Assembly (NCBI RefSeq): GCF_006715225.1 | Contig: NZ_VFMU01000001.1 | Span: 1,240,001-1,304,000 of the forward strand | Direction of reading: 5' to 3' | From: Arthrobacter sp. SLBN-112 | Lineage (GTDB): Bacteria > Actinomycetota > Actinomycetes > Actinomycetales > Micrococcaceae | Length of the DNA: 64,000 nucleotides | Part shown: positions 53,751 to 63,372 of the stretch, one piece after another | Position numbering within the stretch: the stretch's first letter is position 1 | Layout: each line of letters starts with the position of its first letter | Program-made: the position numbers and the translations under genes | Notes under the pieces: generated by a model | Databases searched by the model: none | Told to the model about the DNA's origin: nothing | The model's input: the letters and a program-made list of their open reading frames with translations, nothing else

Positions 53751-55979
53751 TCAGTTCTCCTGCCCAGCTGCCCCGGTTGCCGGGAAACGCTCCCAGGCGC
53801 GGTGGGCGGCGAGCAGCCCGGAGACGGCGGAGGTCACCGAAGCTGCCGAGTCTCCTGCAGCAATGCCCGCCGCGTCCTGCGGGATGCCTGCCGCGTCCAG
53901 GACAGCCGAACCCGAACCCCAGAAGCCAATAGCCTTGGCGTGACGGTAAGCCTCAGACAACATCAGGGCGACGCGTGGGTCCGCCCCTTCACCCGGTTCC
54001 CCGGCCTTTGCGTCCCGCCCTGCGGTGGCGTCGGGTGCGGGCTGCCGTCCGCCGGCGACGAGCAGCGCGTCGAACTCCGTAGACCGCGCCGTGAGGAACG
54101 TGCGCTGCACTGTGAGCGAGAGCCCGTCTGCGGAAAGCGTGCCGCCCGCCGGCGCGATGACCAACGGGACCATGCCCTCGTCGTCGAGCGCTTTGCGGGC
54201 GGCTGCCACCTGGGACAGGTCGCTGGACGAATCGGCGATGATGCCCACCAGGCGGCCCGCAACCGGCCACGTTTCGCCAACCTGGGACACGGCCGGGCTG
54301 GGATCGTGGTCCGCCACCTGCTCTGTGGCCTCCGGCGCAGGCATTCCCAGGCCGGCAGCGACGGCGGCGCAAAGCCGGGCGTCAATGTTGGCCAGGGCCT
54401 GGAGCTGGCGTTCCCGGACGGGCGTCTCGAAGCATTTGCCGAGTTCGAACGTGTACGCCTGGATCACGTGGTCCTGTTCCACGGCGCTAAGGCTCCGGAA
54501 GAACAACCGGGCCTGGCTGTAGTGGTCATCAAAGGAGGCCGGGTTGCGCCGTTCCTTCACGCTTTCGGCGACTGCCTGTGGCACGTCCACAAAAGCCCCC
54601 ATGTCTTCTCCAGCCAGGAACGGGCACCCGCCGTCCAGGGAATTGGGCCGGTACGGGGCAACCCCCGCATGGACCGCCGTTTGATGCATGCCGTCGCGGA
54701 GCATGTCGTTGACCGGTGCGTGCGGCCGGTTGATCGGGATCTGGGCGAAGTTGGGCCCGCCCAGGCGCGAGATCTGCGTGTCGAGGTAGGAAAACAGCCG
54801 GACCTGCAGCAAGGGATCGTTGGTGACATCGATTCCCGGCACCAGGTGCCCCGGGTGGAAGGCCACCTGCTCGGTCTCGGCAAAGAAATTGGTTGGGTTG
54901 GCATTGAGGGTCATGAGCCCGATCGGCTGCACCGGCGCCAGTTCCTCAGGCACGAACTTGGTGGGGTCCAGGAGGTCGATGCCTTCGAACATCTGGTCTT
55001 CTGTGTCCGGAAAGGTCTGGATGCCCAGCTCCCATTCAGGGTAGGCGCCGGCCTCGATGGCGTCGGCAAGATCGCGCCGGTGGAAGTCCGGGTCCATGCC
55101 GTTGATGATTTGGGCTTCTTCCCAGACCAGGGAGTGCACACCCTGTTTGGGATTCCAGTGGAACTTCACCAGAGTGGTGTCGCCGGTGGCGTTGGTGAGC
55201 CGGAACGTGTGGACGCCGAAGCCTTCCATGGTCCGGTAGGACCGGGGGATGCCGCGGTCGGACATGTTCCACATGGTGTGGGCCTGCGCCTCCGTGTGCA
55301 GCGACACGAAGTCCCAGAAGGTGTCGTGGGCGCTTTGGGCCTGGGGAATTTCCCGGTCTGGATGGGGCTTGGCCGCGTGGACAATGTCCGGGAACTTGAT
55401 GCCGTCCTGGATGAAGAACACGGGAATGTTGTTTCCCACGAGGTCGTAGGTGCCCTCATCGGTGTAGAACTTGGTGGAGAACCCGCGGGTGTCCCTGACG
55501 GCGTCCGCGGATCCCCGGGAACCGAGCACGGTGGAGAACCGCACGAACACCGGAGTCTCAACGTCCGGGGCCAGGAAGCCGGCGCGCGTGACCTTCGAGG
55601 CGCTGCCGTAGGAACGGAAGACACCGTGCGCTCCGGCGCCCCGGGCATGGACAACGCGCTCCGGGATCCGCTCGTGGTCAAAGTGGGTGATCTTTTCGCG
55701 CAGGTGGTGGTCCTGCAGCAGGATGGGGCCGCGGGCGCCGGCCTTCAGGGAATGGTCCGTGTCCTGCAGCCGGAGCCCCTGGGCTGTGGTCAGGTACTGG
55801 CCGGACTGGGCGCGTGCCCCGGCCGGGGCCCCGGTGGGGCTTCCCGTGGGGGACACCGCCTCAGGACTGCGCTGGTCCGGTTTCGGCGGCAACGGCTCGC
55901 GCGGGGTGGTGGGCTCTTCACGTGCCGGAGGTTCACTGGACGGAACCCCGGGAATCACAACGCCGTCTTCGGCTGGCAT
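53751..55979 (-). CDS. katE: Large-subunit catalase (HPII type)
   Basis: A 742-residue clade 2 catalase degrading hydrogen peroxide. The basic and acidic disordered N-terminus (1-60) is followed by the heme domain: active-site H111 ([11 protein letters not shown]), asparagine of GNNIPVFF (about 183-184) and heme-ligand tyrosine in [11 protein letters not shown]-terminal flavodoxin/DJ-1-like domain (about 595-735) marks the large-subunit type. GGGGAGACC precedes the ATG at 55979. It is divergent from phosphoketolase and has a TAAG-N4-CTTA repeat 47 bp upstream. Confidence 0.95.
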   Translation of the reverse strand: MPAEDGVVIPGVPSSEPPAREEPTTPREPLPPKPDQRSPEAVSPTGSPTGAPAGARAQSGQYLTTAQGLRLQDTDHSLKAGARGPILLQDHHLREKITHFDHERIPERVVHARGAGAHGVFRSYGSASKVTRAGFLAPDVETPVFVRFSTVLGSRGSADAVRDTRGFSTKFYTDEGTYDLVGNNIPVFFIQDGIKFPDIVHAAKPHPDREIPQAQSAHDTFWDFVSLHTEAQAHTMWNMSDRGIPRSYRTMEGFGVHTFRLTNATGDTTLVKFHWNPKQGVHSLVWEEAQIINGMDPDFHRRDLADAIEAGAYPEWELGIQTFPDTEDQMFEGIDLLDPTKFVPEELAPVQPIGLMTLNANPTNFFAETEQVAFHPGHLVPGIDVTNDPLLQVRLFSYLDTQISRLGGPNFAQIPINRPHAPVNDMLRDGMHQTAVHAGVAPYRPNSLDGGCPFLAGEDMGAFVDVPQAVAESVKERRNPASFDDHYSQARLFFRSLSAVEQDHVIQAYTFELGKCFETPVRERQLQALANIDARLCAAVAAGLGMPAPEATEQVADHDPSPAVSQVGETWPVAGRLVGIIADSSSDLSQVAAARKALDDEGMVPLVIAPAGGTLSADGLSLTVQRTFLTARSTEFDALLVAGGRQPAPDATAGRDAKAGEPGEGADPRVALMLSEAYRHAKAIGFWGSGSAVLDAAGIPQDAAGIAAGDSAASVTSAVSGLLAAHRAWERFPATGAAGQEN

Positions 55980-56026
55980 ATCTGGTCTCCCCGCAGTAGA
56001 TTTTCCCAGCCCCGCCGAGCGGAAGC

Positions 56027-56038
56027 TAAGCTTACTTA
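56027..56038. promoter_or_regulatory. TAAG-N4-CTTA site between katE and xfp
   Basis: TAAGCTTACTTA, within GCTAAGCTTACTTACTA, lies 47 bp before katE. On the katE strand it runs into TAGCTT, a plausible -10. It is the same core as at 5621 and 43316. Confidence 0.5.
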
Positions 56039-56171
56039 CTACCCTACATGCCGCCCGCAGCGATGCGGCAAGAGCGGGAATGCGCGACGGCGGGGGTTGC
56101 CTGCCTGCCCCTCCATCTGTTGCGATGGGGGAACGGCCGCCTGCAGCGGCACACCCGACGTGAGGATGGTT

Positions 56172-58610
56172 ATGCCCGGCAGTGCTGGACAGAATGAACG
56201 GCGGCAGGAAGACATGCGGCAGGACGGGCTGGGACAGGATGAACTTCGCCTCGTCGACAAATGGTGGCGGGCCGCGAACTATCTCTCGGTGGGACAGATC
56301 TACCTGCGGTCCAACCCGCTGCTGCGCGAACCGCTGCAGGCTGAGGACACCAAGTCCCGCCTGCTGGGGCATTGGGGCACCACGCCCGGACTCAACTTCG
56401 TCTACGCCCACCTGAACCGCGTGATCCGCCGCGACTCCCTGGAGATGCTCTTTGTTGCCGGTCCCGGCCATGGCGGTCCCGCCGTCGTCGCCAATGCCTG
56501 GCTGGAAGGAACGTATTCCGAAATCTATGGCCATGTGGGCAACGACGAGGCCGGCCTGGCCGAACTGTTCCGGCAGTTCTCCTACCCCGGCGGCATCCCC
56601 AGCCATGCGGCCCCGGAAAGCCCCGGCTCCATCAGCGAAGGCGGCGAGCTGGGGTACTCCCTGGCCCACGCCTACGGCTCGGTGTTCGACAACCCGCAGC
56701 TGGTCACGGCTGTGGTGATCGGCGACGGGGAGGCCGAAACCGGTCCGCTGGCCGCCAGCTGGCACTCCCACAACTTCCTGGACCCGGCGGTGGACGGCGC
56801 CGTCCTGCCCATCCTGCACCTGAACGGCTACAAGATCGCCAACCCCACCGTCCTGGCCCGGATGCCGCAGGACCAGCTGGAGCAGCTGCTGCGCGGGTAT
56901 GGCCATGAGCCGTACTTCGTCACCGTGGCCGATCCGGACGACACCGAAAAGGCGCACCGCGATTTTGCCGGGGTCCTGGACCAGTGCCTGGCGGACATCA
57001 GGGCCATCCAGGACGCCCACCGGAAGGATGCATCCGGTGAAGAGTCCGGCGAGGACGCTGCGCACCGCTGGCCCCTGATCGTCCTGCGCTCGCCGAAAGG
57101 CTGGACCGGGCCACGCACGGTGGACGGGCTGCAGGTGGAAGGCACCTGGCGGGCCCACCAGGTTCCCTTGAACGAGGTCCGGACCAACGGTGAGCACCTG
57201 AAACAGCTGGAGGAGTGGCTGCAGTCCTACCGGCCGGAGGAATTGTTCGACGGAGACGGCCGGCTCCGTCCCGACGTCGCGCAAGGAGCGCCTACCGGCG
57301 ATTTCCGCATGAGCGCCACCCCGCATGCCAACGGCGGACTGCTGAGGCGCGCGCTGAAACTGCCCGCCTACCGGGACCACGCCGTCGAGGTCCCCAACGC
57401 CGGCATCGACCGGGTCAGCCCCATGATCGCACTCGGTTCCTGGATGCGGGACGTGATCGCGCAGAACATGGAGAACTTCCGGCTGTTCGGGCCGGACGAG
57501 ACGGCGTCCAACCGGCTGCAGAACGTCTACGAGGTCACCGACAAGGTGTGGCAGTACCGGATTGACGACGTCGATGAGCACCTGGCGCGCTCCGGCCGCG
57601 TCCTGGAGGTGCTGAGCGAGCACCTGTGCCAGGGCTGGCTCGAGGGGTACCTCCTCACCGGCCGGCACGGGGTCTTCAACTGTTATGAAGCCTTCGTCCA
57701 CATTGTCGACTCCATGTTCAACCAGCACGCGAAATGGCTGAAGGTTTCCCGGAAGCTGCACTGGCGCCAGCCGGTTCCCTCGCTGAACTACCTGCTGTCC
57801 TCGCACGTGTGGCAGCAGGACCACAACGGGTTCTCGCACCAGGACCCCGGCTTCATCGACCACGCCGTCAACAAGAAGGCCGAGGTCATCCGCGTGTACC
57901 TGCCGCCGGATGCCAACACGCTGCTGTCTGTCATGGAACACTGCCTGGCCTCCACGGATTACGTCAACATCGTGGTCAGCGGCAAGCAGCCCTCGCCCAC
58001 CTGGCTCGGTCCCGCCGACGCCGCCAACCATTGCCACCGCGGCCTGGGGATCTGGACGTTCGCCGGCTCGGAGGTGCCCGGCGAGGAGCCCGACGTCGTG
58101 CTGGCCTGCGCGGGTGACGTACCCACCGTGGAGACCGTGGCGGCCGCCGAACTGCTCCGTGAGGGCGCGCCCGGCCTCAAAATCCGCGTGGTCAACGTGG
58201 TGGACCTGATGCGGCTGCAGGACGAAAGCGAGCATCCGCACGGCCTTCCCGCCCATGACTTTGACGGCATCTTCACCCCGGACAAGCCCGTCATCTTTGC
58301 GTACCACGGCTATCCCGCACTGATCCATCGGCTTGCCTACCGGCGCACCAACCAGCAGGGCCTGCATGTGCACGGATACAAGGAGGAGGGGACCACCACC
58401 ACGCCGTTCGATATGGCCATGCTTAACGGCATCGACCGCTTTACCCTGGCAATCGACGCGATCGACCGCGTGCCCGGTCTGGCGGAAAAGCACTCGCTGC
58501 TGCGCCAGGAACTGCAGGACCGCCGCAACCGTGCCCGCGAGCACACGCGCACCCACGGCGAGGACCCGGAGGAGATCCGGAACTGGAAGCTGGGGAACCC
58601 TGCCGCTTAG
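56172..58610 (+). CDS. xfp: Phosphoketolase
   Basis: An 812-residue thiamine-diphosphate enzyme that splits xylulose-5-phosphate (and often fructose-6-phosphate) to acetyl phosphate. The length and motifs are typical: [37 protein letters not shown], the ThDP motif [17 protein letters not shown] ending at HLNGYKI, and [20 protein letters not shown] precedes ATG 56172. It would give an ATP-sparing route to acetate or acetyl-CoA. No acetate kinase or phosphotransacetylase gene is adjacent. It is divergent from katE. Confidence 0.95.
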   Translation: MPGSAGQNERRQEDMRQDGLGQDELRLVDKWWRAANYLSVGQIYLRSNPLLREPLQAEDTKSRLLGHWGTTPGLNFVYAHLNRVIRRDSLEMLFVAGPGHGGPAVVANAWLEGTYSEIYGHVGNDEAGLAELFRQFSYPGGIPSHAAPESPGSISEGGELGYSLAHAYGSVFDNPQLVTAVVIGDGEAETGPLAASWHSHNFLDPAVDGAVLPILHLNGYKIANPTVLARMPQDQLEQLLRGYGHEPYFVTVADPDDTEKAHRDFAGVLDQCLADIRAIQDAHRKDASGEESGEDAAHRWPLIVLRSPKGWTGPRTVDGLQVEGTWRAHQVPLNEVRTNGEHLKQLEEWLQSYRPEELFDGDGRLRPDVAQGAPTGDFRMSATPHANGGLLRRALKLPAYRDHAVEVPNAGIDRVSPMIALGSWMRDVIAQNMENFRLFGPDETASNRLQNVYEVTDKVWQYRIDDVDEHLARSGRVLEVLSEHLCQGWLEGYLLTGRHGVFNCYEAFVHIVDSMFNQHAKWLKVSRKLHWRQPVPSLNYLLSSHVWQQDHNGFSHQDPGFIDHAVNKKAEVIRVYLPPDANTLLSVMEHCLASTDYVNIVVSGKQPSPTWLGPADAANHCHRGLGIWTFAGSEVPGEEPDVVLACAGDVPTVETVAAAELLREGAPGLKIRVVNVVDLMRLQDESEHPHGLPAHDFDGIFTPDKPVIFAYHGYPALIHRLAYRRTNQQGLHVHGYKEEGTTTTPFDMAMLNGIDRFTLAIDAIDRVPGLAEKHSLLRQELQDRRNRAREHTRTHGEDPEEIRNWKLGNPAA

Positions 58611-59359
58611 GCCGGGAGCCCGTCCAGGGTGCAGGACGGGAGGTGGATCCAGCCTTCGCTGCGTGCCGCCTTGGCGTGGGACTCGTCCGGCAAAAGCGTA
58701 CGACGGCGGGCGGCGGCCCGGGCGGTGAGGGAGGCTATGACGGCGTCGAACAGGTCGTCCGAAGCGGCCAGGCTGTCCCGGTGTCCGGCCAGGTCCAGCC
58801 ATGGCGCCTGCTCTTCGAGGGCTGCCAGCAGGAGGCCAAGGCGCTCGGCTTCGGGGACGCCCCTGCCCTTGTAGCCGCGCCCGTTGAGGCCCCAGATTTT
58901 CAGGGAGGCCGCCGGGTACACCTCGGCCAGGCGGCCGGAGCCGTCCCGGGGCTGCGGACCGTGCAGCGCAGCGATCTTGGCCTGGATCACGGCGCAGCGC
59001 ATGGCCGGGTGGGCCAGCCGGTCGGCGGAGACGCTCAGCGGGATCAGCCCGGTCTGGCGCGTGACGAAGCGGTCGGTGTCGCGGTAGGCAAGGAGCCTGC
59101 GGCCGGCGATCCCGTCGTACTCGAGGACTGGCCCGGCGTCGGAGTCCAGGTGGCCGGTGAGGAACGGGATCAAGGCGTCGGGCCAGCCCACCGGACAGTC
59201 CACGCCGGTCATGTCGCAGGCGCTGAACAGCTCCACGATCTCCTGGTCAGTTACATCGAGTGCGAGGTGGACCAGCTGTGCGGAACCTTGGCCCCATTCG
59301 ATGACCGCCGCAGCCGTCTTCTTGGTGGCTGCCGCCAGGTCCACGCCGAGCGTTTTCAC
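58607..59359 (-). CDS. DUF429 predicted RNase H-like protein
   Basis: A 250-residue protein of the DUF429 family. The start [42 protein letters not shown] and the C-terminal [12 protein letters not shown] are typical, giving acidic residues (D7, D-C-P, D-D-x-x-D) like those of RNase H folds. Activity is unproven in the family. The GTG start is six bases after the esterase stop, so they are coupled. Its end overlaps the phosphoketolase end by four bases. Confidence 0.82.
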   Translation of the reverse strand: MKTLGVDLAAATKKTAAAVIEWGQGSAQLVHLALDVTDQEIVELFSACDMTGVDCPVGWPDALIPFLTGHLDSDAGPVLEYDGIAGRRLLAYRDTDRFVTRQTGLIPLSVSADRLAHPAMRCAVIQAKIAALHGPQPRDGSGRLAEVYPAASLKIWGLNGRGYKGRGVPEAERLGLLLAALEEQAPWLDLAGHRDSLAASDDLFDAVIASLTARAAARRRTLLPDESHAKAARSEGWIHLPSCTLDGLPA

Positions 59360-59365
59360 GGCCTG

Positions 59366-60691
59366 TCAGGCCCGCCTGTAACGCAGCGCGTCGTCAACTG
59401 CTCCCGCTTCGCCGAGATCATCGCCGCGGGCGAAGCCGGCCCACAGGCCCCGCACCGACCGGCCCGCCATGTCCACGTCCTCCCAGCGGGCACCGTCGAT
59501 CAGTCCCACGCCGTCCCATGTCTTCCTGGTCCCGAGCAGCAGGGGCAGGTCGACCGTGTGCGCTGCACCAAAGATGTTGCCTGGAGCGTGCCAGGTCAGG
59601 AGGTAGCGGTGGGCCTTTCCGCCCGCCTTGGCGTGGCGACGGGCGAACCGGCGGGTTGCCCGGCCGTACACGGTTTCGGTGACTACCCAGTCGATGGCGC
59701 GCACGGCGTGCGGTCCCACCACAGGGACACCCGCCAGGCGCATGAGGCGGGGGCTGCGGGGGAGGAACAGCCGGGCCTCCTCCGACGTGTGGCCGATCAG
59801 CACCTCAATGGCGGGCGCCGTCCGGTCCCACGCCGCTTCGATATCGGATTCCGGCGGAAGCGGGTGGTGCCCGTACTGGGTGCCAAAGGGCATGGCGGCC
59901 AGCATGCCGAACTTTTTGGCCACCAGGGTGACCTGCTCCTCGAGCGCCACCACGTCTATGGCCGGTGTCTGTTCGGTGACGGATTCGGCTGCGATGCCCA
60001 TGGCGTGGTTCATTTTGGCGCGCCCCCGGGTGATGCCGAGCGGTGCGCTCTGGATGATGGCGCGCTGGAAAAGGGTGGGAGCCTCGGGCGTCGCCATCAG
60101 GTGGGCAATGGCGTCGCCGCCGGCAGACTGGCCGAATGCAGTGACCCGGCCGGGGTCCCCGCCAAAGGCTGTGATGTTCCGCTGCACCCACCGGAACGCC
60201 TCGAGCTGGTCCAGGAGCCCCAGGTTGCCGGGCCGGCCGCCGGGTGTTGCCAGGAACCCGAACAGCCCCAGCCGGTAGGTCACGGAGACCACGATGACGC
60301 GGTTCTCGGCCACCAGCCGGACGGGGTCGAAGATGGCCAGGTCGCCGGATCCGGTGGTGTAGGAGCCGCCGTGGATCCAGACCATGACGGGCAGCTTTTC
60401 GTCCGGGATGAGGTCGCCCGGCATGGTGATGGAGAGGTTCTGGCAGTCCTCGCTGCCCGGAAGTTCCCCATATCGGGTGCCCAGGACGTCGTCGAGGAAG
60501 GGGACAGGCGCCTGCGGGCAGGCAGGTGAGGGAGAGGTGGCGGATAGTTCGGAGGTCCAGTCCGGGGCCGGTGAGGGAGGCTGGAACCGGGCAGCAGTGG
60601 CATAGGGGATGCCGGTGGCGCGGATAACGTCGCCGTCCCGCCAGCCGGTGACTGGACCGCAGGGAGGATTGAACGAAGGCTCGGAAGTCAC
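59366..60691 (-). CDS. Type-B carboxylesterase
   Basis: A 441-residue alpha/beta-hydrolase of the carboxylesterase/lipase family. The oxyanion motif is HGGSY (107-111), the nucleophile is S189 in FGQSAGGD, and the histidine is in AAHTVDLPLL. EDCQNLSI is the second family signature. No signal peptide, so it is cytosolic. The length is shorter than the usual 480-500. I chose GTG 60691 (TSEPSFNPPCGPVTG) because the family aligns there; a GTG at 60715 is possible. It is followed by DUF429. Confidence 0.85.
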   Translation of the reverse strand: MTSEPSFNPPCGPVTGWRDGDVIRATGIPYATAARFQPPSPAPDWTSELSATSPSPACPQAPVPFLDDVLGTRYGELPGSEDCQNLSITMPGDLIPDEKLPVMVWIHGGSYTTGSGDLAIFDPVRLVAENRVIVVSVTYRLGLFGFLATPGGRPGNLGLLDQLEAFRWVQRNITAFGGDPGRVTAFGQSAGGDAIAHLMATPEAPTLFQRAIIQSAPLGITRGRAKMNHAMGIAAESVTEQTPAIDVVALEEQVTLVAKKFGMLAAMPFGTQYGHHPLPPESDIEAAWDRTAPAIEVLIGHTSEEARLFLPRSPRLMRLAGVPVVGPHAVRAIDWVVTETVYGRATRRFARRHAKAGGKAHRYLLTWHAPGNIFGAAHTVDLPLLLGTRKTWDGVGLIDGARWEDVDMAGRSVRGLWAGFARGDDLGEAGAVDDALRYRRA

Positions 60692-60799
60692 AGGCCAACG
60701 ATTCCACAGATTCACGGTGGCCGGACAACAGAAATCCCCGCCTCCCGGACCTTTCCCCGGCGCATAACGCGGGGTTTGGTCCAGCAGGCGGGGATTCTC

Positions 60800-60914
60800 G
60801 GTGGGTGGGCCCACGCCGTCAGGGTTCCCTGACCGAGCGGAGCGAGGTTATGGGACGGTGGGTGGGCCCATGCCGTCAGGGTTCCCTGACCGAGCGGAGC
60901 GAGGTTAGGGGGAC
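60800..60914. repeat. Two tandem copies of a 57-bp repeat
   Basis: Two copies (60800-60856 and 60857-60914) differ at a few positions. Each holds the palindrome TCAGGGTTCCCTGA followed by CCGAGCGGAGCGAGGTTA. They lie just downstream of ppa and upstream of the esterase, and could act as a ppa terminator or as REP-like elements. Confidence 0.8.
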
Positions 60915-60925
60915 GGTGGGGAGTG

Positions 60926-61414
60926 TCAGTGGCCGGTGGGCACGTAGCGCTTGATGGAGGCTTCCAGTTCGGCCTCGGCGGCGGCGCGGTCGCCCCAACC
61001 CTCGGCCTTGACCCACTTGCCCGGCTCCAGGTCCTTGTAGCGGGTGAAGAAGTGCTCGATTTCCTTGATCAGGAATTCGTTGACGTCGCTGACTTCCTGG
61101 ATGTGGTCAAAGCGGGCATCCACCGGAACGCAGAGGATCTTGGCATCTCCGCCGCCGTCGTCGGTCATGTTGAAAACGCCGATGGGGCGGGACTCCACGA
61201 TGACGCCGGGGTGCAGGTCGAAGTCCTGCAGGAGCACCAGTGCGTCCAGCGGGTCGCCGTCCTCGCCGAGGGTGTTTTCGAAGTACCCGTAGTGCGTGGG
61301 GTACTGCATGGAGGTGAAGAGGACGCGGTCCAGGCGGACGCGGCCGGTCTCATGGTCAACTTCGTACTTGACGCGCGATCCCTTGGGGATCTCGATGGTC
61401 ACGTCGTGCTTCAT
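60926..61414 (-). CDS. ppa: Inorganic pyrophosphatase
   Basis: A 162-residue family I pyrophosphatase that drives biosynthesis by removing pyrophosphate. [40 protein letters not shown] (the D-G-D-P-L-D metal motif) and [11 protein letters not shown] are diagnostic. AGGAGC precedes the ATG at 61414. It is divergent from dacB, the order seen in related genomes. Confidence 0.97.
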   Translation of the reverse strand: MKHDVTIEIPKGSRVKYEVDHETGRVRLDRVLFTSMQYPTHYGYFENTLGEDGDPLDALVLLQDFDLHPGVIVESRPIGVFNMTDDGGGDAKILCVPVDARFDHIQEVSDVNEFLIKEIEHFFTRYKDLEPGKWVKAEGWGDRAAAEAELEASIKRYVPTGH

Positions 61415-61533
61415 GGAATGCTCCTCGGCAATTGCAGGGGGTGCGCGGCACACTTGACGGGCCCACAAAAAAGAGTGTCGGTGCCGCCGACTACTATTGA
61501 GGATATAGCGAGAGGCCCTGGAATCAGGAACTT

Positions 61534-63078
61534 GTGGGGAAATTTCAGGACTTGAGGACCAACACCAGCATGACCAAAACAACCGGGCAGGAACCTCTGC
61601 GCGCGCATCGCTCCGGGCGCCCCGGCGGCCTTGCCCAGGTCCCTGGAGAAGGGCCGCGCAGGCCCTGGCCGCTGGCTCTGGCGGCATTGCTCCTGCTCGT
61701 CCTGGCCGTCCCGGGAGCCCTGCTGGTGGCCCCCGGATTCATCGGCCCCGACGCCCCTCAACCCAAACCGGCGCCCCCTGCCTGGCAACAGGCCCCCGCC
61801 ACCCTCCCGGCCCCGCAGGTGCTTGCCCCGCTTCAGGCGTCCGCCCCCGTGCCCGTCCAGGCAGCCGTGACGGCCCAGGTGGAGCCGGTGTTGAAGGCCG
61901 ACGGCGGCGGTACTTTCACCGGCATGGTGCAGGACGCGCTCACGGGCCAGGTCCTCTTCGACCGGGGCGGGGCAGAAAGCCGGGTGCCGGCGTCGAACCT
62001 TAAGCTGCTCACTGCGGTGGCCGCGCTGCGCACCCTGGGGCCTGGCCACCGTTTCACTACCAAAGTGATTCCCGGCCCCGCCGCCGGCCAGGTGGTGCTG
62101 GTGGGCGGCGGCGACGTCCTCCTGGCCGCAGGGGAGTCGCAGCCGGAACAGGTTATGGGCCACGCCGGCCTTGCCACCCTTGCCGCCCTCACAGCGCAGG
62201 CCCTGCAGGCCGCCGGAACTGCTGGCGAGATCAAGGTCCTGGTGGATGAGTCCCTCTTCACGGGGCCCGCACTGAATCCCAACTGGCAGAGCGGCGACGT
62301 GGAAGCCGGCGAGATAGCCCCGCTGTACCCGCTGGCCCTCAACTCTGCGCGCTTTGATCCCGCCGTCACCACCGGCCCCCGGCCCCAGGATTCCGCCCGG
62401 GCCGCAGCGGAGGAGTTTGCATCCCGGCTGCGTGCGGCAGGTGCCGGGGCGGGGCTCACCGTGGCGGCCGGCGTCGAACGTTCACCCGGGGCTTCCCAAC
62501 CAGACACCGCAGTCCTGGCGGCCGTTGAATCGGCCACTGTCGCCGAGCAGGTGAACCTGATGCTGCAGGTATCGGACAACTACCTTGCTGAAACCATGGG
62601 GCGGATGGCTGCGGTGGCCAGCGGCCGGCCCGGGAGCAATGACGGCGCCACGGCTGTGGTCGCGGCCGAGCTCGGTGCAGCGGGCATACCGACCGACTCG
62701 GTGAAGCTGGTGGATGTGTGCGGGCTGGCCATGGGCAACCAGGTTTCAGCCCGCCAGTTCACGGAGGTGGTGCGGGCCATCACCACCGGGCCGGACACCA
62801 GGCTTCGGGCCGCCCTGGACGGCTTCCCGGTCGGGGGGCTATCCGGAACCTTGGACACCCGCTATGGGGACGCCACCACCTCCGGCGGCGCCGGCCTGGT
62901 CCGCGCCAAGACCGGGACATTGAACACCGTGCTGGCGCTCAGCGGATACGTCGTGGACGCTGACGGACGGCTCCTGGTCTTCTCCTTCACCGGCAACGGC
63001 CTGGCGCCCGGCGCTGCCGGCAACAAGGAATCCCTGGACCGGGCCGCCGCGGCGCTGGCAGGCTGCGGCTGCCGCTAG
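61534..63078 (+). CDS. dacB: D-alanyl-D-alanine carboxypeptidase (PBP4 type)
   Basis: A 514-residue penicillin-binding protein of class C type. A membrane helix (about 47-66) acts as anchor or signal, followed by a proline-rich linker. The motifs are SNLK (S154, K157), SDN in VSDNYLAE, and KTG at 459-461. It trims or cuts peptidoglycan stems outside the cell. The segment [11 protein letters not shown] differs from the usual DGSGLSRxN, so a normally conserved serine is cysteine here. GTG 61534 has AGGAACTT; the ATG at 61570 is an alternative start. Confidence 0.92.
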   Translation: MGKFQDLRTNTSMTKTTGQEPLRAHRSGRPGGLAQVPGEGPRRPWPLALAALLLLVLAVPGALLVAPGFIGPDAPQPKPAPPAWQQAPATLPAPQVLAPLQASAPVPVQAAVTAQVEPVLKADGGGTFTGMVQDALTGQVLFDRGGAESRVPASNLKLLTAVAALRTLGPGHRFTTKVIPGPAAGQVVLVGGGDVLLAAGESQPEQVMGHAGLATLAALTAQALQAAGTAGEIKVLVDESLFTGPALNPNWQSGDVEAGEIAPLYPLALNSARFDPAVTTGPRPQDSARAAAEEFASRLRAAGAGAGLTVAAGVERSPGASQPDTAVLAAVESATVAEQVNLMLQVSDNYLAETMGRMAAVASGRPGSNDGATAVVAAELGAAGIPTDSVKLVDVCGLAMGNQVSARQFTEVVRAITTGPDTRLRAALDGFPVGGLSGTLDTRYGDATTSGGAGLVRAKTGTLNTVLALSGYVVDADGRLLVFSFTGNGLAPGAAGNKESLDRAAAALAGCGCR

Positions 63079-63117
63079 CCCGAATTCCTCCGGCGGCCGG
63101 TACTCCTGCTGTCGGCA

Positions 63118-63228
63118 CTACCGGGGCTGGATGCCCAGCAGCGCCGCCATGACGACGGCGGCAAGCACCGATGCCCAGCCCTTGCGAGGGCCTGCGGTCA
63201 GGGGAGGAATGGGACGGTAGGGGATCAT
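63118..63228 (-). CDS. 36-residue membrane peptide
   Basis: A short frame preceded by a consensus GAAGGAGG five bases before the ATG at 63228. The peptide has a basic, proline-rich start and one hydrophobic segment (WASVLAAVVMAALLGI), ending QPR. No homology recognised. The ribosome-binding site is the best argument that it is real. It is convergent with dacB. Confidence 0.45.
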   Translation of the reverse strand: MIPYRPIPPLTAGPRKGWASVLAAVVMAALLGIQPR

Positions 63229-63372
63229 GACGGCCTCCTTCTTAGCGGGATTCTTCCTGTCCTTCCACAGTGCCGGCCCGGACTGGGACAATGCTTTCGC
63301 CCTCCTGTGCGGCGGCTGTGGAAGTTCGCCGGTCAGCGAACTTAAGGACGATCGCCGGCCTGCTGTGTTCTG

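Noticed and set aside
53721..56171. Long plus-strand open frame running into xfp
   Set aside because: It is antisense to katE with no matching protein family; xfp begins at 56172.
55980..58802. Very long open frame on the minus strand opposite phosphoketolase, continuous with katE
   Set aside because: It has no start signal and mirrors the GC-rich codon pattern of xfp; katE begins at 55979 with its own ribosome-binding site.
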